A stretch of 64,000 nucleotides of DNA. Source: Enoplolaimus lenunculus (lineage: Eukaryota; Nematoda; Enoplea; Enoplida; Thoracostomopsidae). The notes beneath the pieces are model-generated. The model saw nothing but the letters and a program-made list of their open reading frames with translations, did no database searches and was not told where the DNA came from. The DNA is taken from assembly GCA_030248215.1 (NCBI GenBank), contig JASANG010001404.1, positions 51,459-115,458 on the forward strand, read 5' to 3'. Position numbers and translations under genes: made by a program. Of this stretch, positions 1-10,996 are shown piece after piece (position 1 is the stretch's first letter; each line of letters opens with the position of its first letter).

Positions 1-85
1 AGCCTGTTTCCGAGATAGTCAATTTGACTTCCCATTTTTTACAGTTTGCAGTACTAAAGTTTAGTATGGTCCAGAAAACATTAAT

Positions 86-234
86 AGGCAATCCAATTAG
101 GGTAATTGACGTTTATGTACGAACTAATTTGAACCTCGCTCATTTACAAAGTCTAATTCGGAAATTAGACTCCAATTGATTCAGACTCAAAATTGGCACG
201 CCGCACTCTTAAACCTTTTCTATTCGGGTCAGTA
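86..234. repeat. MITE-10 fragment (right end)
   Basis: The sequence from about 86 to 234 matches the right third of the complete MITE-10 copy at 9953-10402, including the segment around 'CTCCAATTGATTC' and the terminal 'TTCGGGTCAGTA'. The left end is missing. It is a truncated, diverged copy with no coding capacity. Confidence 0.65.
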
Positions 235-769
235 CAATATTTGATCATAACTCGTGAACTGTTAAGATTGCGATGAAACTAACATCATTCGACCCGGCTC
301 GCTAAATCGCGTAACATGGGTTTACACTGAAATTTTTGACAATAAATTGTTTCGGTCGATAGGGGGCACTTTTAATACCTCAAAATCATATTTTTTGAAA
401 AATTAAAACTTTGATTGTGAAAAACTAGTATGAACGTAATGAGAAGCTCAAATATGCAAAAATTTGCAAAATCCGACCATTTTTGACCAAATGACTGCAG
501 GTGGCTTGATAACGGCAAACTGCAATAAATCCAGATGTTTTATAATTGTGCCGCAAGCAAAGTTGTTTTCTTAAATTTTTGACAAGTTTCATTTACTTAA
601 AAGTATGGTGTAAATATAAATAAAAGGTTAAGACGAGCAAACCAATTAAGCAGGTTTTTTCAATTTAATTTAATACTATACTTACCGATTGTACTTAATA
701 TACTTGTCAACTGTCTTTGTAGAATTCGAACTAGTCTAGTGATTCATAAAGACGTTCCAGCTTTCATTA
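235..769. other. AT-rich stretch, nothing recognised
   Basis: No coding exon, RNA gene or repeat family recognised here. The stretch is AT-rich with only short open frames. Confidence 0.5.
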
Positions 770-925
770 GGGCCCATATTCTCAAATGTGTACCGCAATT
801 ATCATCAGTTAGTAATAGGTTTTCAAACTCGCTAACTATTGCAGTTGATAAAGGTAAAATTAGTACAGAAGCAGAGCAAATCGAATACGAAAACTGTGCG
901 AAGTTTGAAGCCTCAGCATTATGAC
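770..925. repeat. MITE-5 copy, diverged
   Basis: It begins with the MITE-5 end 'GGCCCATATTCTCAAATGTG', followed by the typical 'ATCATCAGTTAGTAATAGG' segment. The right arm is poorly preserved. Short open frames over it have no protein-like features. Confidence 0.6.
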
Positions 926-1157
926 TGGTTCGAGTGTTACAAGACCTGTCACAAACAGCTGATAAATACAATATCGGTATGTTTCGATTTTTCGTTGGAT
1001 TCGGCTGGCTTTTGTTTACTTCTTTAACATTTAAGGTTTAGGCTCAGGCAAACGCTTTGGCAATAGCTTAAGCTGGTACATACTCAAAGATATTAAATCT
1101 TTTCCTAAACCTAAATTTGAACTCAATTACAAAGCGTTATAGGGTACAGGATCCGAA

Positions 1158-1413
1158 TACACTGTAAATTCCGGTGTGTTGATTAATCAACTCATGGAGA
1201 GAATTCGTTATTTCTGGTTATTTCTGAGTTAAGAACAATAAAACGACAACTTACTCTGAGCTGATCTAATTCTGTGTTAGTTGATTATTTACTTCAGAAT
1301 GAGTGCAATCAATTCAGAATTCTGCGTTCTGAAAGATATAATTCAGAGCCCAGGTTTCTGAGTGAATTCAACTTATTCTGAGTTAACATCAACTCACTGA
1401 AAATTACAGTGTA
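1158..1413. repeat. MITE-9 copy
   Basis: A 256-bp element bounded by inverted ends TACACTGTAAATT and AATTACAGTGTA. The interior is rich in variants of 'TTGATTAATCAACTCA' and 'TCTGAATT', themselves partly palindromic. A second copy lies at 3769-4026. No coding capacity. Confidence 0.75.
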
Positions 1414-1745
1414 GTATTATAACGTTTATTAAAGTATCTATTTTTCCTAATTCCTCCAGGAATTTTGAATTTAAACCTACAGTATATTCGTTGCTGTATG
1501 ATGACCGTCGGCTATAGTTATTTATCTAAGAAGATATAGATTTAATGTTTCCCTTAGTGTAATGCTATTAAGCTAAAACTTTCTATAATCTTCAAGAATT
1601 GTTTGTATCTTGTCTCAGTGCACCTAAACATATATTTTTTCTCATATTATACAAAGTTTGCTGTTTCCACAGGTGTTCCAGGCACAAATTAATATTCCTT
1701 TTAGAATTTTAACTAAATTGTTATGGCGTGGTTTGGCGTTAGAGG

Positions 1746-1981
1746 CAGTGCCAAAGCAGGCTAGGGTGGGGGGCCTCCCCAAAATTCTGGGGTGGCGACC
1801 CCTTACGATGATCAAAATATTTTTCAAATGTTTTGTTTATAAATCTTGTTAGAGTGGGAGCACTCTTTGGGGCGGGGGTCCCAGCTGGGTGGTACTCGGG
1901 AGGGCTGCCCCGGCCTTGGCTTTCCTTGGGGTGGGGCCTCCACATGGGGGTATGGGGGGGCGGCTGCTCCGGCCTTGGCGA
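1746..1981. repeat. MITE-8 copy
   Basis: G-rich element starting 'CAGTGCCAAAGCAGGC' and ending in 'GCTCCGGCCTTGGC', an imperfect inverted pair. Related copies are at 11500-11730 and 58357-58555. The final 'CCGGCCTTGGC' motif occurs twice, at about 1910 and 1970, as if the end were duplicated. Confidence 0.6.
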
Positions 1982-2176
1982 AAGGGTTATGGTTTTAGGA
2001 TGTTCAGCGTGTTTGAAATATTTTGTATGGTAATTTTTGGAACCTAAACATGAAATGCGTTAGCTTAGCTTAAAATCACGTCTGGTCAAAAACCATGAAT
2101 ATACTTTCTGCAGTTAGAATTTTAGGTACTCTGACTAACAATTTTGTTGTTCAACATTCATTTGGCTTGCTCTGCT

Positions 2177-2300
2177 CCAGGCACGTCCCCAGCTCACCTC
2201 GCTAGGGATGGAGCTAAAAAAGTTTCAGAATAGACATACAAGGGTTTTCGTTGACTTACAAGCAAGGTTCAAAATTTTCTAGAGGTGAAGTGCAAAATTT
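2177..2300. repeat. MITE-3 left-half fragment
   Basis: It contains the conserved MITE-3 core 'CATACAAGGGTTTTCGTTGA' followed by the 'TTACAAGCAAGGTT' segment, preceded by a degraded 'CAGCTCACC' end. The right end is not found. Confidence 0.6.
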
Positions 2301-2690
2301 GAACGCATTTTTTAACACTTTTAGTCCGTTTTGTCAGGTTTTGAAAATTAAAAATTGCTACTGGGTGGTTGGCTGGTTCGTAGAAAACTAGCAGACTCAC
2401 TTTAAGATATCTGTTTCTTGTTAATTATGAATAAAGTTGGTTTGAAGCACGTCTGTAGTGACGTATACATTTTTCACAAATTAATTTAATTTGAAATTTT
2501 TTTAAATTTTGTATTGCCTGTCTGTAAGCCAAACTAAAAAGTTCGACGAAATATATACTGAAAGTATAGTTGTTTTGAAGAAGTCTTATTGGTTTTTGAA
2601 TGAAAAATAAAATTTAGTCATGGGCGTCCTGCATGTGAAAGCTAAACTTTGCGAAGGGATACACGAAACGAATCTACACTATTTCGTCGA
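2301..2690. other. AT-rich stretch, nothing recognised
   Basis: No exon, RNA gene or recognised repeat copy is visible. Confidence 0.5.
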
Positions 2691-2803
2691 CCGACAACTT
2701 GTCGCATAGCATAATAATCAGCATCGAATTGTCCAGTCGATGAAATTTCAGATTACAAATTGCCGGAAGACGAGTTGTCGGGCGACAAATTGTCATGATA
2801 CCA
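2691..2803. repeat. MITE-2 copy, short
   Basis: Both ends of the MITE-2 pattern are present: 'TTCGTCGACCGACAACTTGT' on the left and 'GGGCGACAAATTGTCATGAT' on the right, with the sub-terminal 'GTCGATGAAATTTC' motif. It lacks the CCTAAG-type minisatellite seen in longer copies. Confidence 0.75.
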
Positions 2804-3768
2804 CAGGAAATAAAACGTACTTTTGAACAGGCTTTTATAGACCAAGTTTCTAGATTCTTAGAGATAAAGACATTTCTTTTGTATACGGTTATAATATCCC
2901 GTTCTGTAATGTTCGGGGAACATAGAAAGATATTAATCGTGCGCATATGTATTTTTCAGCATAACTGCGGTGTTCCGGCGGATCCGCTAAGCGGAACCCC
3001 GCGACCTGGGCCTCAATATGAATCGAAATCAAAATTTTTGTATTAAAATTTAGTGATAAAAATGCTTTTTTCCTATTAACTTATATGCTAGAAGTTGCTA
3101 TAAAACAACAAGGCTGGGCAATTTAATATATTCTGTGATGGTTAGAGTTATTTCTTTTGCCCGAGTCGAAAAATTCGCTTACATGTGGGACTAAATTAAA
3201 GTCATCGAAAATCACGGATTATATGCTAATCCGAGAAGCTTTGCAATTCAAATCCGCCACAACTGGGTATTTACTAAATTTTTACGGCCATAAAGGTTCA
3301 TGAAGCCAGGATTAACGTATCGGCAGGATATTAATTCTCAGTAGTAAAAACGGCAAGAAAGTTATCCAGAGTGAGCAAAAACTGTATATCTTCGCTAACG
3401 TAGAGTCTCCATTTAAACGCTGTTGAACAAATTTTCGGCCAGGGGGGAAGGGCGAAGGTTTTTTAGGGAGGGCATCGGCCCCCCCTTGGTTAACCGTAGT
3501 TTCAGGCCCGTACATTTTGCACAAAAGCGTAGTTTTCCTAATCCGGTCCCGTATTACTGTAATAGTGCCGCCCGGTTTACTCATGGAAAAGCAATATTGT
3601 ATACTTAGGCTTAAACCATTTTGGCTTAGACTTAGTTTTAGATTTAGTCTTTTACACTGAGGCTTATATTTCGACTTAGTAATATTTGATAACTGTTCCT
3701 AAGCCTAAGCCTAATGTGTTTAGGTTTCTAGAAGTAACATTAGCCCTTATCATAATGCGGAGTAGATA
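2804..3768. other. Non-coding stretch with unclassified repeat debris
   Basis: No gene seen. At 3010-3060 there is a short piece like the dispersed 'GTATTAAAATTTAGTG' motif that elsewhere precedes 'TTGGCTTCTCGCTCGCTTCG'. A C/G-rich patch at 3435-3510 resembles the middle of MITE-3 or MITE-7 but cannot be placed with confidence. Confidence 0.4.
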
Positions 3769-4026
3769 TTGTCACTGTAAATTCCAGTGAGTTGATTTTA
3801 ACTCAGAATGAGTTGCATCCACGCAGAGGTCTGAGCTCTGAATTAGGTCTTTCAGAATTCAGAAATCTAAATTGATTAAACTCATCCTGAGTTAATTAAC
3901 CAACTCACCCGGAATTAAACAAACTCACAGTCATCTAATATCTACTGTTATTAAACTCAGACATAGACAGAAATAACTAATTATCTCTCTGAATTGATTA
4001 ATCAACTCATTGCAATTTATAGTGTA
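3769..4026. repeat. MITE-9 copy
   Basis: Second MITE-9 copy, about 258 bp, with ends 'GTCACTGTAAATTCCAGTGA' and 'TTGCAATTTATAGTGTA' in inverted orientation. The interior contains 'TTGATTAATCAACTCA' as in the copy at 1158-1413. Confidence 0.75.
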
Positions 4027-4365
4027 TCCATGTTTGCTGAGCGAACATCATATGGCTTTTCGCTGTATGCATTCTAAAAGTTGCTCAATCCAAACAAAAG
4101 GTCTTTTTGCAATATCCAATAAGGCACTATTCCACCTTCAACTTGACCCAATTACCGCTATTTGCAATAACCAATAAAAGCGAGTACTGCAGTTACCCGA
4201 ATAAGAGGGTGGACTGATATTTATTTGACCTCTCTAGAGGGTTCCCCCTGTTATTCGATTACGGACTGTTAATTATTGTTAACCTGCTCTCCATCAGCCA
4301 TTCGTGTACTCATACACAATATTGCAACTATCCGTTGAATTACAAATTCATTTGTCTTGTACTTA

Positions 4366-5271
4366 TGCATCATTTAGGTTATACTGCGCTCGCCAATGTC
4401 AAAAAATGTCCCACCATTTTAATAGCTAGCTAATTTGCGAACACTCTCTAAAAATAGTGTCCAAACTATTAGCTAGCTATACGAATGACCTACAAAATAA
4501 AGCGACGTGGCAAAAATAGTGTTGTAAAAATATCACCCTTTTAAAATACAGTGGATATTGTACGGCCAATGGTTAGAAACGGCAGAGTTTAAAATTTCTT
4601 ATAATTTTTCAAATTTTGTCCCGGAAACTCAAATTTTGGCGGGAAAATTCAAATTTTTGCGGTAAAATTCAATTTTTGGCGGGAAAACTTAAATTTTGGC
4701 GGGAAATTCAAATTTTGGCGGGAAAATTCAAATTTTTCGGGAAAAGTTAAATTTTGGTGGAAAATTCAAGTTTTGGCGGGAAAATTTAAAGTTTGGCGCG
4801 AAATTCAAATTTTGGCGGGAAAAGTTAAATTTTAGTGGAAAATTCAAATTGTAGCGGGAAAATTTAAATTTTGGCGGGAAAACTTAAGTTTTGGCGCGAA
4901 ATTCAAATTTTGGTATAAAACTGAAATTTTGGCGGAAAAATTCAAATTTTGTTGGGAAAATTCAAATTTTGCCGATAAAACTCAAATTTTTCCGAAAAAT
5001 TTCAAAATTGTGCTTGAAAATTCAAATTTAAGCATGACATTCAAATTTTTTGGTAAATTGTATTATGGTGCAAGAAATAACACATTGTCAAAATACCCAG
5101 CCATTTTCCGAACATGTCCTAAGAATAGACTGCAAAGAAACGACATACTAGCTAAATAGTGTGAAAATAATTACTTGGTGCAAGAAATAGCTGTAATTTT
5201 ATTGCTACTTTATAATAATGACATGGACATTTTTTAACATTGGCGAGCGCAGCATAACCTGGATGGTGCAT
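4366..5271. mobile_element. MITE-11, non-autonomous DNA transposon with TA target duplication
   Basis: A 906-bp element with inverted ends of about 50 bp: left 'TGCATCATTTAGGTTATAC', right the complement of 'TGCACCATCCAGGTTATGC'. Similarity continues inward through 'GCGCTCGCCAATGT'. It is flanked by TA on both sides. The uninterrupted MITE-10 copy at 9953-10402 gives the empty site, supporting these borders. A TA target and ends of this kind fit Tc1/mariner-like transposition, but there is no transposase and the superfamily is inferred. The middle is a degenerate minisatellite. Confidence 0.75.
4595..5060. repeat. Degenerate ~20-bp minisatellite inside MITE-11
   Basis: About 20-23 diverged copies of a unit like 'TCAAATTTTGGCGGGAAAAT'. 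Unit length varies by one or two bases. It occupies the centre of MITE-11. Confidence 0.85.
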
Positions 5272-5360
5272 TAACAAAAGCTTGAGCGGTGACGCAAGGT
5301 ACTTAGGAATATACTTTCAACACTTAAGAACGCTTTAACGATTTGAACTCAACTTTATTT

Positions 5361-5470
5361 GGTCATGGAGTCATATATGCGTGGTCATGGAGTCATATAT
5401 GCGTGGTCATGGAGTCATATATGCGTGGTCATGGAGTCATATATGCGTGGTCATGGAGTCATATATGCGC
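5361..5470. repeat. 22-bp tandem repeat, 5 copies
   Basis: Five essentially identical copies of 'GGTCATGGAGTCATATATGC' plus GT. The corresponding place in the MITE-10 copy at 9953-10402 (about 10220) has a single copy, so this is a local recent expansion within the element. Confidence 0.95.
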
Positions 5471-5625
5471 TACACTTTTGGAATAATTGATATTCATGGA
5501 CCCTACCTAATAGCGTTTAGAGACGCTATTCGCTTTTCGCTTACGGACTCTCATTAGGGATGCGGACTCCTATTGTATTTTCAACTACCACTATGTTGGG
5601 CTGAATTACAGCTTGGACATATATT

Positions 5626-5793
5626 CAGGCCCTTAGCCAGCTCGCCTTGCTCGGAGGGCTGAAAACTTTTTCAGGAGGCGATACAAGGGTTTTCGTCGAC
5701 CTTTACAAGCAAGCTTGAAAATTTTCTAAGGGAGTCCCATAATTTTTCCAGCTTGGTTAAGCCCCTTTGCCCCCAACTTGGCAACGAGCCCGC
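5626..5793. repeat. MITE-3 copy
   Basis: It begins 'CAGGCCCTTAGCCAGCTCGC', contains the 'ATACAAGGGTTTTCGTCGAC' core and ends near 'CCAACTTGGCAACGAGCCC', an imperfect inverted match to the start. Confidence 0.75.
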
Positions 5794-6002
5794 GTATATT
5801 CTCTTTGCTTCCTACATTATACTCGGCCGTTTAGGAGTTTTTTCTGAATTGTGCACTGTTATACACTTCTCAGAGTACTTAATCAGTTACGCATTTTACA
5901 CTGTCTAAAAGTAGAAATTTTAATTTTTAAGACGTGAAACGCTATTTTAGAGTGTTTAACTGCCACCATTATTTTTATATAACTAGCAGTCACTACAAGA
6001 TC

Positions 6003-6172
6003 CGGCCCATGTAAAGATCAGAGACGGAACGTTTTTCAGTGGAACTACAACAAAGTAAGCGTTAGCTTTAGACTAATTTTTTTTGCTTCGCTTACGCTAA
6101 GGTTTAGGCTAAGGCTTAGGCTTAGGAATGTGCTTACAACACTGTTCTGCCGCTGTCCTTTCCATTGGCTCA
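6003..6172. repeat. MITE-1 copy
   Basis: Left end 'GGCCCATGTAAAGATCAGAG' followed by 'ACGGAACGTTTTT', a short TTAGGC-like run ('GGCTAAGGCTTAGGCTTAGG'), and the right end 'CCTTTCCATTGGC'. Confidence 0.75.
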
Positions 6173-6645
6173 AGATCCAAAGAGGGCACCGTGGCCAGCG
6201 GCTTCTAACAGGAATCAAAACCAAAATTTTGTGCTTAAGTACACAAATTGCGTTTGGCTTCTCGTTCGCTTCGCTCGCAAACTGTTTTCAGTGTTTAGCG
6301 AACTACAACCAGGAGTAATTTTTGCAGTTGCCACTGCGTATGTTACAATGTTTTTGCTTGTTTTTACTTTTTCAAATATCTATTGCCGCCTATCAGTCAA
6401 TCATTTGTTTTTAGAAATTTTTTTTAATTTTCGACTAAAGCTATTTTGGTTGGGTTTCTAAAGTTTTAGATGGATTACATCGGTTCGGCTTCTGTTATCA
6501 TGCCGCAAGCTGGAACTTTAGTGATATACCCTAATCTTGCGGTTTCAATTAAGATTTTTGGTACACATTTGATTGGTTAAATATTGGTTCTTAAATTATA
6601 AATGATTAATCGGTTAACGGTGATTGAATGCCAAATGGATTGAAC

Positions 6646-6895
6646 GCAGAGGCGGATCCAAAAATTTGTGACGGGCAGGCTGACAAATGTTATGAAACGC
6701 GATTTTTATCGTATGCTATGTTATGTCATGAACAGCGATAAATTGTAACGTAGGAGGGACCTTATAATTTTATCACAAAAATATTTTGGAAAATTTTTTA
6801 AAATTTGATAGGGAAAAATGGTAAGGTACATGTTATTACTAAAAAAGTTTTGACGGGAAAGCGTACGCTCCCCCACCCCTCTTTGGATCCTCTTG
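6646..6895. repeat. MITE-7 subtype copy
   Basis: It opens with 'GCAGAGGCGGATCC' and ends near 'CTTTGGATCCTCTTGCG'. Its interior ('GAAACGCGATTTTTATCGTA') is found in inverse orientation in the copy at 20823-21055. Confidence 0.6.
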
Positions 6896-6906
6896 CGAAG
6901 CAAATA

Positions 6907-7362
6907 CGTCATTGTTCATCCAAATTTGCCAAAAACGTCATTATTCATCCAAATTTGCCAAAAACGTCATTATTCATCCAAATTTGCCAAAAACGTCATT
7001 ATTCATCCAAATTTGCCAAAAACGTCATTATTCATCCAAATTTGCCACAAACGTCATTATTCATCCAAATTTGCCAAAAACGTCATTATTCATTCAAATT
7101 TGCCGAAAACGTCATTATTCATCCAAATTTGCCAAAAACGTTATTATTCATCCAAATTTGCCAAAAACGTCATTATTCATCCAAATTTGCCACAATCGTC
7201 ATTATTCATCCAAATTTGCCACAAACGTCATTATTCATCCAAATTTGCTAAAAACGTCATTATTCATCCAAATTTGCCAAAAACGTCATTATTCATCCAA
7301 ATTTGCCAAAAACGTCATTATCCATCCAAATTTGCCACAAACGTCATTATTCCTCCAGTTTG
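6907..7362. repeat. 29-bp tandem repeat, ~16 copies
   Basis: About 16 near-identical copies of a 29-bp unit containing 'GTCATTATTCATCCAAATTT'. Because 29 is not a multiple of three and the unit lacks stops, all three forward frames stay open for over 400 bp. These open frames are a by-product and not genes. Confidence 0.95.
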
Positions 7363-7484
7363 CCTAATCCCATTGCAGTGACAGAGCCAAAAATTCTCGC
7401 GATAAAAGCGAACGAGAAGCCGAACGCCATTTTAGTACTAAACCTTAATAAACAACCTTGTTCTGTTCCATGTGACATGTTGTG

Positions 7485-7891
7485 CAGTGTACAACCGGAA
7501 GTCTGCCTCCAGCTCCGGCTCCCGCAGAAAATCGGCCTCCGGCTTCGGATCCCGCAGAAAATCGACCTCCGGCTCCAGCTCCGGTAGAATTTTTGCCGGA
7601 GGTTCGGCCAATTTCGGTAGTAAAATTTTGCATAATTTTGCAAAATTTATCTGTTTAGCGCGTTTCGTTTTAGTTTTGTCAAAATTTTCAGGGAAGAATT
7701 TTAAAATTTCGCAGAAAATTAAGCGTATAAAAACCAAACAACTTAAAAGCATATTGCAGATATTGGCTAAAATTAACTAATTAACCATCATTTTTACTGC
7801 TTAATTTCGCCTCACCGCTGGCTCCGGCTCCAGCAAGTTTCGTTGACCTCCGGCTCCGGCTCCGGTATTTTTCACCTCCGGTTGCACCCTG
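7485..7891. repeat. MITE-6 copy
   Basis: Ends 'CAGTGTACAACCGGAAG' and 'CCTCCGGTTGCACCCTG' are inverted. The sub-terminal regions are runs of 'TCCGGCTCC'-type repeats, and the middle is AT-rich. A piece of the dispersed 'GAACGAGAAGCCGAACGC' motif abuts it at 7398-7445. Confidence 0.75.
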
Positions 7892-8493
7892 ATGCTGTGG
7901 GTTTGGCTAAATCGGACAGCCGCCCTGTAGATCTATCTTGTCAGCGCTTCCTCCTGTAATTGAACCCTTAACGGAGTTATTGGCACATTACAAAGTAGTC
8001 TTCTTGGTCAATGCTTTTTCAAAAAATTTTCTAAACATTTTTACATGACAAATTAGGCTTTTTAACACAGATTTAATGGATTTTAATATTTAATAGCTAT
8101 GTATTTTGCCTAATAGTCAGGCTATTTCAATATGATTATTACATTTGTGTTCCTAATTGCACTGTATCGTTAATGCATTTCTTTATCAGTGTTTAAGCTG
8201 TCTTTTGTTAACATTTTGTTAAAATCCTTTTACAGCCATCCGGCGGAATCGTAAGTGACTTCTCTAAGTGCGAATCTAGAACTGTCCATGGGCCGTAAAT
8301 TTTGTTGTACTTTTGGTGCAATTAGTTTCACTAAAATGTATCACTTTAAGCTCTCGTTTATAAAACAATTATGGTTAATAACAGGGCCTGCTAGTCATAT
8401 GGGCTCGGGCCTCCTCATACGGGCCCCAGACATCCTGGTCATATGGGCCCCGGGCTTCCACCACATCCGGCCCTGTTTGCATCTGTTGAACGG

Positions 8494-8795
8494 CAGGGTA
8501 CAACCGGAGGTGAAAAGGTGAACACCAACACAGAGCCGGATTTTCACCAAATTGTTCAAATTTTAACAATCTTCGGCTTAAGTGTTGCTAAAAATTCGTT
8601 TTTAAGCATTTTTTTTTGAGAATTTTGACCTGTGAAAGCTTCAAAATTGCCCAAAAGTTGAGAAACACCCTCGACGGATTGCTCAACTATAATATTTCAA
8701 AATGCGAAAAAAATGTTAAGTTTGTCGGAACTTTCGGCATTGTACCGGAACTGGAAGTCAATTTATTTGGCGGAGCCGGACCTCGGTTGTACCAT
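8494..8795. repeat. MITE-6 copy, diverged
   Basis: It starts 'CAGGGTACAACCGGAGG' and ends near 'CCTCGGTTGTACCATAA', an inverted pair. Its right part takes part in the tandem duplication at 8709-9043. Confidence 0.65.
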
Positions 8796-9043
8796 AATCG
8801 GTAGTTATAATTTTAACTGATTGGTAAACATTCAACTGATCGTATCCGGGCCGAAGTTTCTCATGACTGAAGTGAAAAATTTTGAGTTTGTCGGAACTTT
8901 CGGCAAACACTACCGGAACTGGAAGTCAATTTATAAGCAAGAACCGGATGTCCGGTTGTAGCATGATGGATATTTATAATTTTAACTGATTGGTAAACGT
9001 TCAACTGATCGTATCCGGGCCGAAGTTTCTCATGATCGAAGTG
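8709..9043. repeat. ~165-bp tandem duplication
   Basis: The stretch from 'AGTTTGTCGGAACTTTCGGC' to 'GAAGTTTCTCATGA' occurs twice back to back (about 8709-8873 and 8884-9043), with moderate divergence. It includes the right end of the MITE-6 copy and its flank. Confidence 0.8.
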
Positions 9044-9157
9044 GTCAAATTAATAGGCACAGTTTGATATTTGGAACTATTCTGACAATTTTGATGTTCA
9101 GATTAGGACGGTTCAAAAAACCCCAAAACCATGAAAATGGGTCACGACATACCATTT

Positions 9158-9230
9158 TCAGGCAGGCGGCATACAAGGGTTTTCGACGACTTACAAGCCA
9201 GGTTGAAAATTTTCTAGGAACAGGGGAAAG
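9158..9230. repeat. MITE-3 internal fragment
   Basis: Contains 'GCATACAAGGGTTTTCGACG' and 'GGTTGAAAATTTTCTAGG', the conserved MITE-3 core, without clear ends. Confidence 0.55.
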
Positions 9231-9320
9231 GAGGGTAACCCTCTCGCCTGTCGTTGCTTCCAGTGACTTATAAATGCAATCATAAACAGGGGGCTCTCGG
9301 CTATCACTATGTCCAGCGGT

Positions 9321-9471
9321 TTCACGACAATTTGTCCCCTGACAACTCGTCACCCGATAACTTGTAATCTGAAACTTCATCGACTCGAAAATTCGTCGGC
9401 CATCATTATGCTTTAGGCTTGTAGGTTAAGGCTTTTGGACGATAAGTTGTCAGGCGACGAATTGTCGTAGA
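9321..9471. repeat. MITE-2 copy
   Basis: Left 'CACGACAATTTGTCCCCTGA' and right 'CAGGCGACGAATTGTCGTAG'. It has only a remnant of the TTAGGC-like interior ('GCTTTAGGCTTGTAGG'). Confidence 0.75.
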
Positions 9472-9639
9472 ATCATTTTACAATCCCCCCAAATTAACAT
9501 TTTATACCAAAAAGCAAAATTATTTAACGACAAGTGTTGGTGGTTAAAATTTATGCATTATGCTGTTATTTTTGACAGTCTTTAATGCGAGAAGTTTACA
9601 GTTTATATTCTTCCAGTGACATTTTTGGGTATACGGCGT

Positions 9640-9952
9640 TGGCCAATCTGCTATTCAAGCCAGTTACTAAATGGTCTATGCCAATCTACTATTCAAGCCA
9701 ATTACTAATTGGCCAAAACCGATCTGCTTATCTAATCGCAGTTTGGCCTGGACTAAACTGTTATCCAACTTATAGACCAATCAGATCTTATTACTTGGAT
9801 AAACACAATACCGTTAACCACTCAGCATTGGTCTTATAACGTTGTTTTGTGCCATGCCACAATCACTATTTGGTCTATGCCAAACTGCTATTTTTTCGAA
9901 TAACAAATTGGCCTTAAGCCAATTGGTAATTGGTCTGAATACCAGATTGGCC
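9640..9952. repeat. MITE-12 copies, clustered
   Basis: Several alternating direct and inverted occurrences of 'CCAATCTGCTATTCAAGCC' and 'ACTAATTGGCC' make this a palindrome-rich patch. The right end 'AGATTGGCC' abuts MITE-10 at 9953. A related copy lies in PLCB intron 2 (26260-26520). Confidence 0.6.
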
Positions 9953-10402
9953 TACTGTAGTGACCCGAATAAAGGGGGGACTGGATATATATTTGGCCTC
10001 TGCAGAGGGTACCCCCCTTGTTATTCGGTTACAGACTGTGATTTATTTTTAACCCACACTCCGCCGCCCTTCGTTACTGATATATGTCCGGTACTGCAAT
10101 TATCCGTTAAATTAAACGTTTGTCTTGTGTCAATAACTTGAGCGACAATACAAGGTTGTACTTATGAATGTACTTTCAAAATTTAAGTACGCTTTAAAGT
10201 TTCGAACTCAAATTTTTTGGTCCTGGCGTCATTTCCGCGCTACAATTAGGGGCAATTGGCATTTATGGACTCTAATTAGCGTTTAGGGACTCTGTTCCGC
10301 TTACAGACTCTTATTAGGGATACGAACTCCAATTGATTCGGACTCAAAATGGGGACCCCTCCTCTTATTACCCCTCCCCCTCTTATTCGGGTCAATGCAG
10401 TA
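9953..10402. repeat. MITE-10, complete copy
   Basis: 450 bp with inverted ends 'TACTGTAGTGACCCGAATAA' and the complement of 'TACTGCATTGACCCGAATAA'. It gives the uninterrupted reference for the copy split by MITE-11 at 4185-5576. No coding capacity. Confidence 0.8.
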
Positions 10403-10496
10403 TTCCATCCGTTTGGTGTGCAAAGATGTGTGTATATAATAAAAGCTTTTGTTTACTGCCTTTTTTAACACTTCAAATCGGTTTTTGTTGTTGTAT

Positions 10497-10545
10497 ACAT
10501 ATTAATATAATATATATAATAATATATATAATATATATTAAACGT
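10497..10545. repeat. AT-rich microsatellite
   Basis: Imperfect (TAATATA)n run, about 50 bp. Confidence 0.8.
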
Positions 10546-10652
10546 TTATCAAATATAACGCCAAGTGTACAACACTATTGTACAATGGTTTTTCTGTCGT
10601 CTAACAAATTACGCAAATGCATTTATATGATAGGTGACAGATTTAAGTACAG

Positions 10653-10829
10653 TGGCCGGTGTAAAAATCACGGGTGGAACGTTTTTCTGTGTGACTGCAA
10701 TTGAGTCAGCTTTAACGTTTAATTTTTGTCTGCTTAGACTTAAATATAACCTCATTTGTATGCTTAATAGGATTAGGCTTAGGAATATGCTTTATACTAT
10801 TGCTACGGGCCGTGTTCTATACATTGGTC
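10653..10829. repeat. MITE-1 copy
   Basis: Left 'GGCCGGTGTAAAAATCACGG' with 'GTGGAACGTTTTT', right 'CCGTGTTCTATACATTGG'. The TTAGGC interior is nearly lost. Confidence 0.7.
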
Positions 10830-10996
10830 GCTATGGTTTAGAATTTGGACGTTGCCAAGATTTCAATTCGGGAATGAATAATAACCTGCTGTAAACAAGT
10901 AATTTTAATGTTTTTAGGATCCAGAAACTTTATTGTAAAGCGTGTAAAAGTGAGTTTTTCTTGTCTCCAGGCATTCTGTTGTACAAAATGAGTCTA

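Larger units (their letters stand above)
4185..5576. repeat. MITE-10 copy interrupted by MITE-11
   Basis: The left end 'TACTGCAGTTACCCGAATAA' at 4185 and the interior match the uninterrupted copy at 9953-10402. The match stops at about 4365 and resumes at about 5272. The gap is a complete MITE-11 element. The right end is degraded near 5576. A 22-bp segment of this MITE-10 copy has been amplified in tandem at 5361-5470. Confidence 0.75.

Noticed and set aside
6805-7381. Three overlapping forward open frames of about 150 codons
   Set aside because: By-product of the 29-bp tandem repeat, which is open in all three frames.
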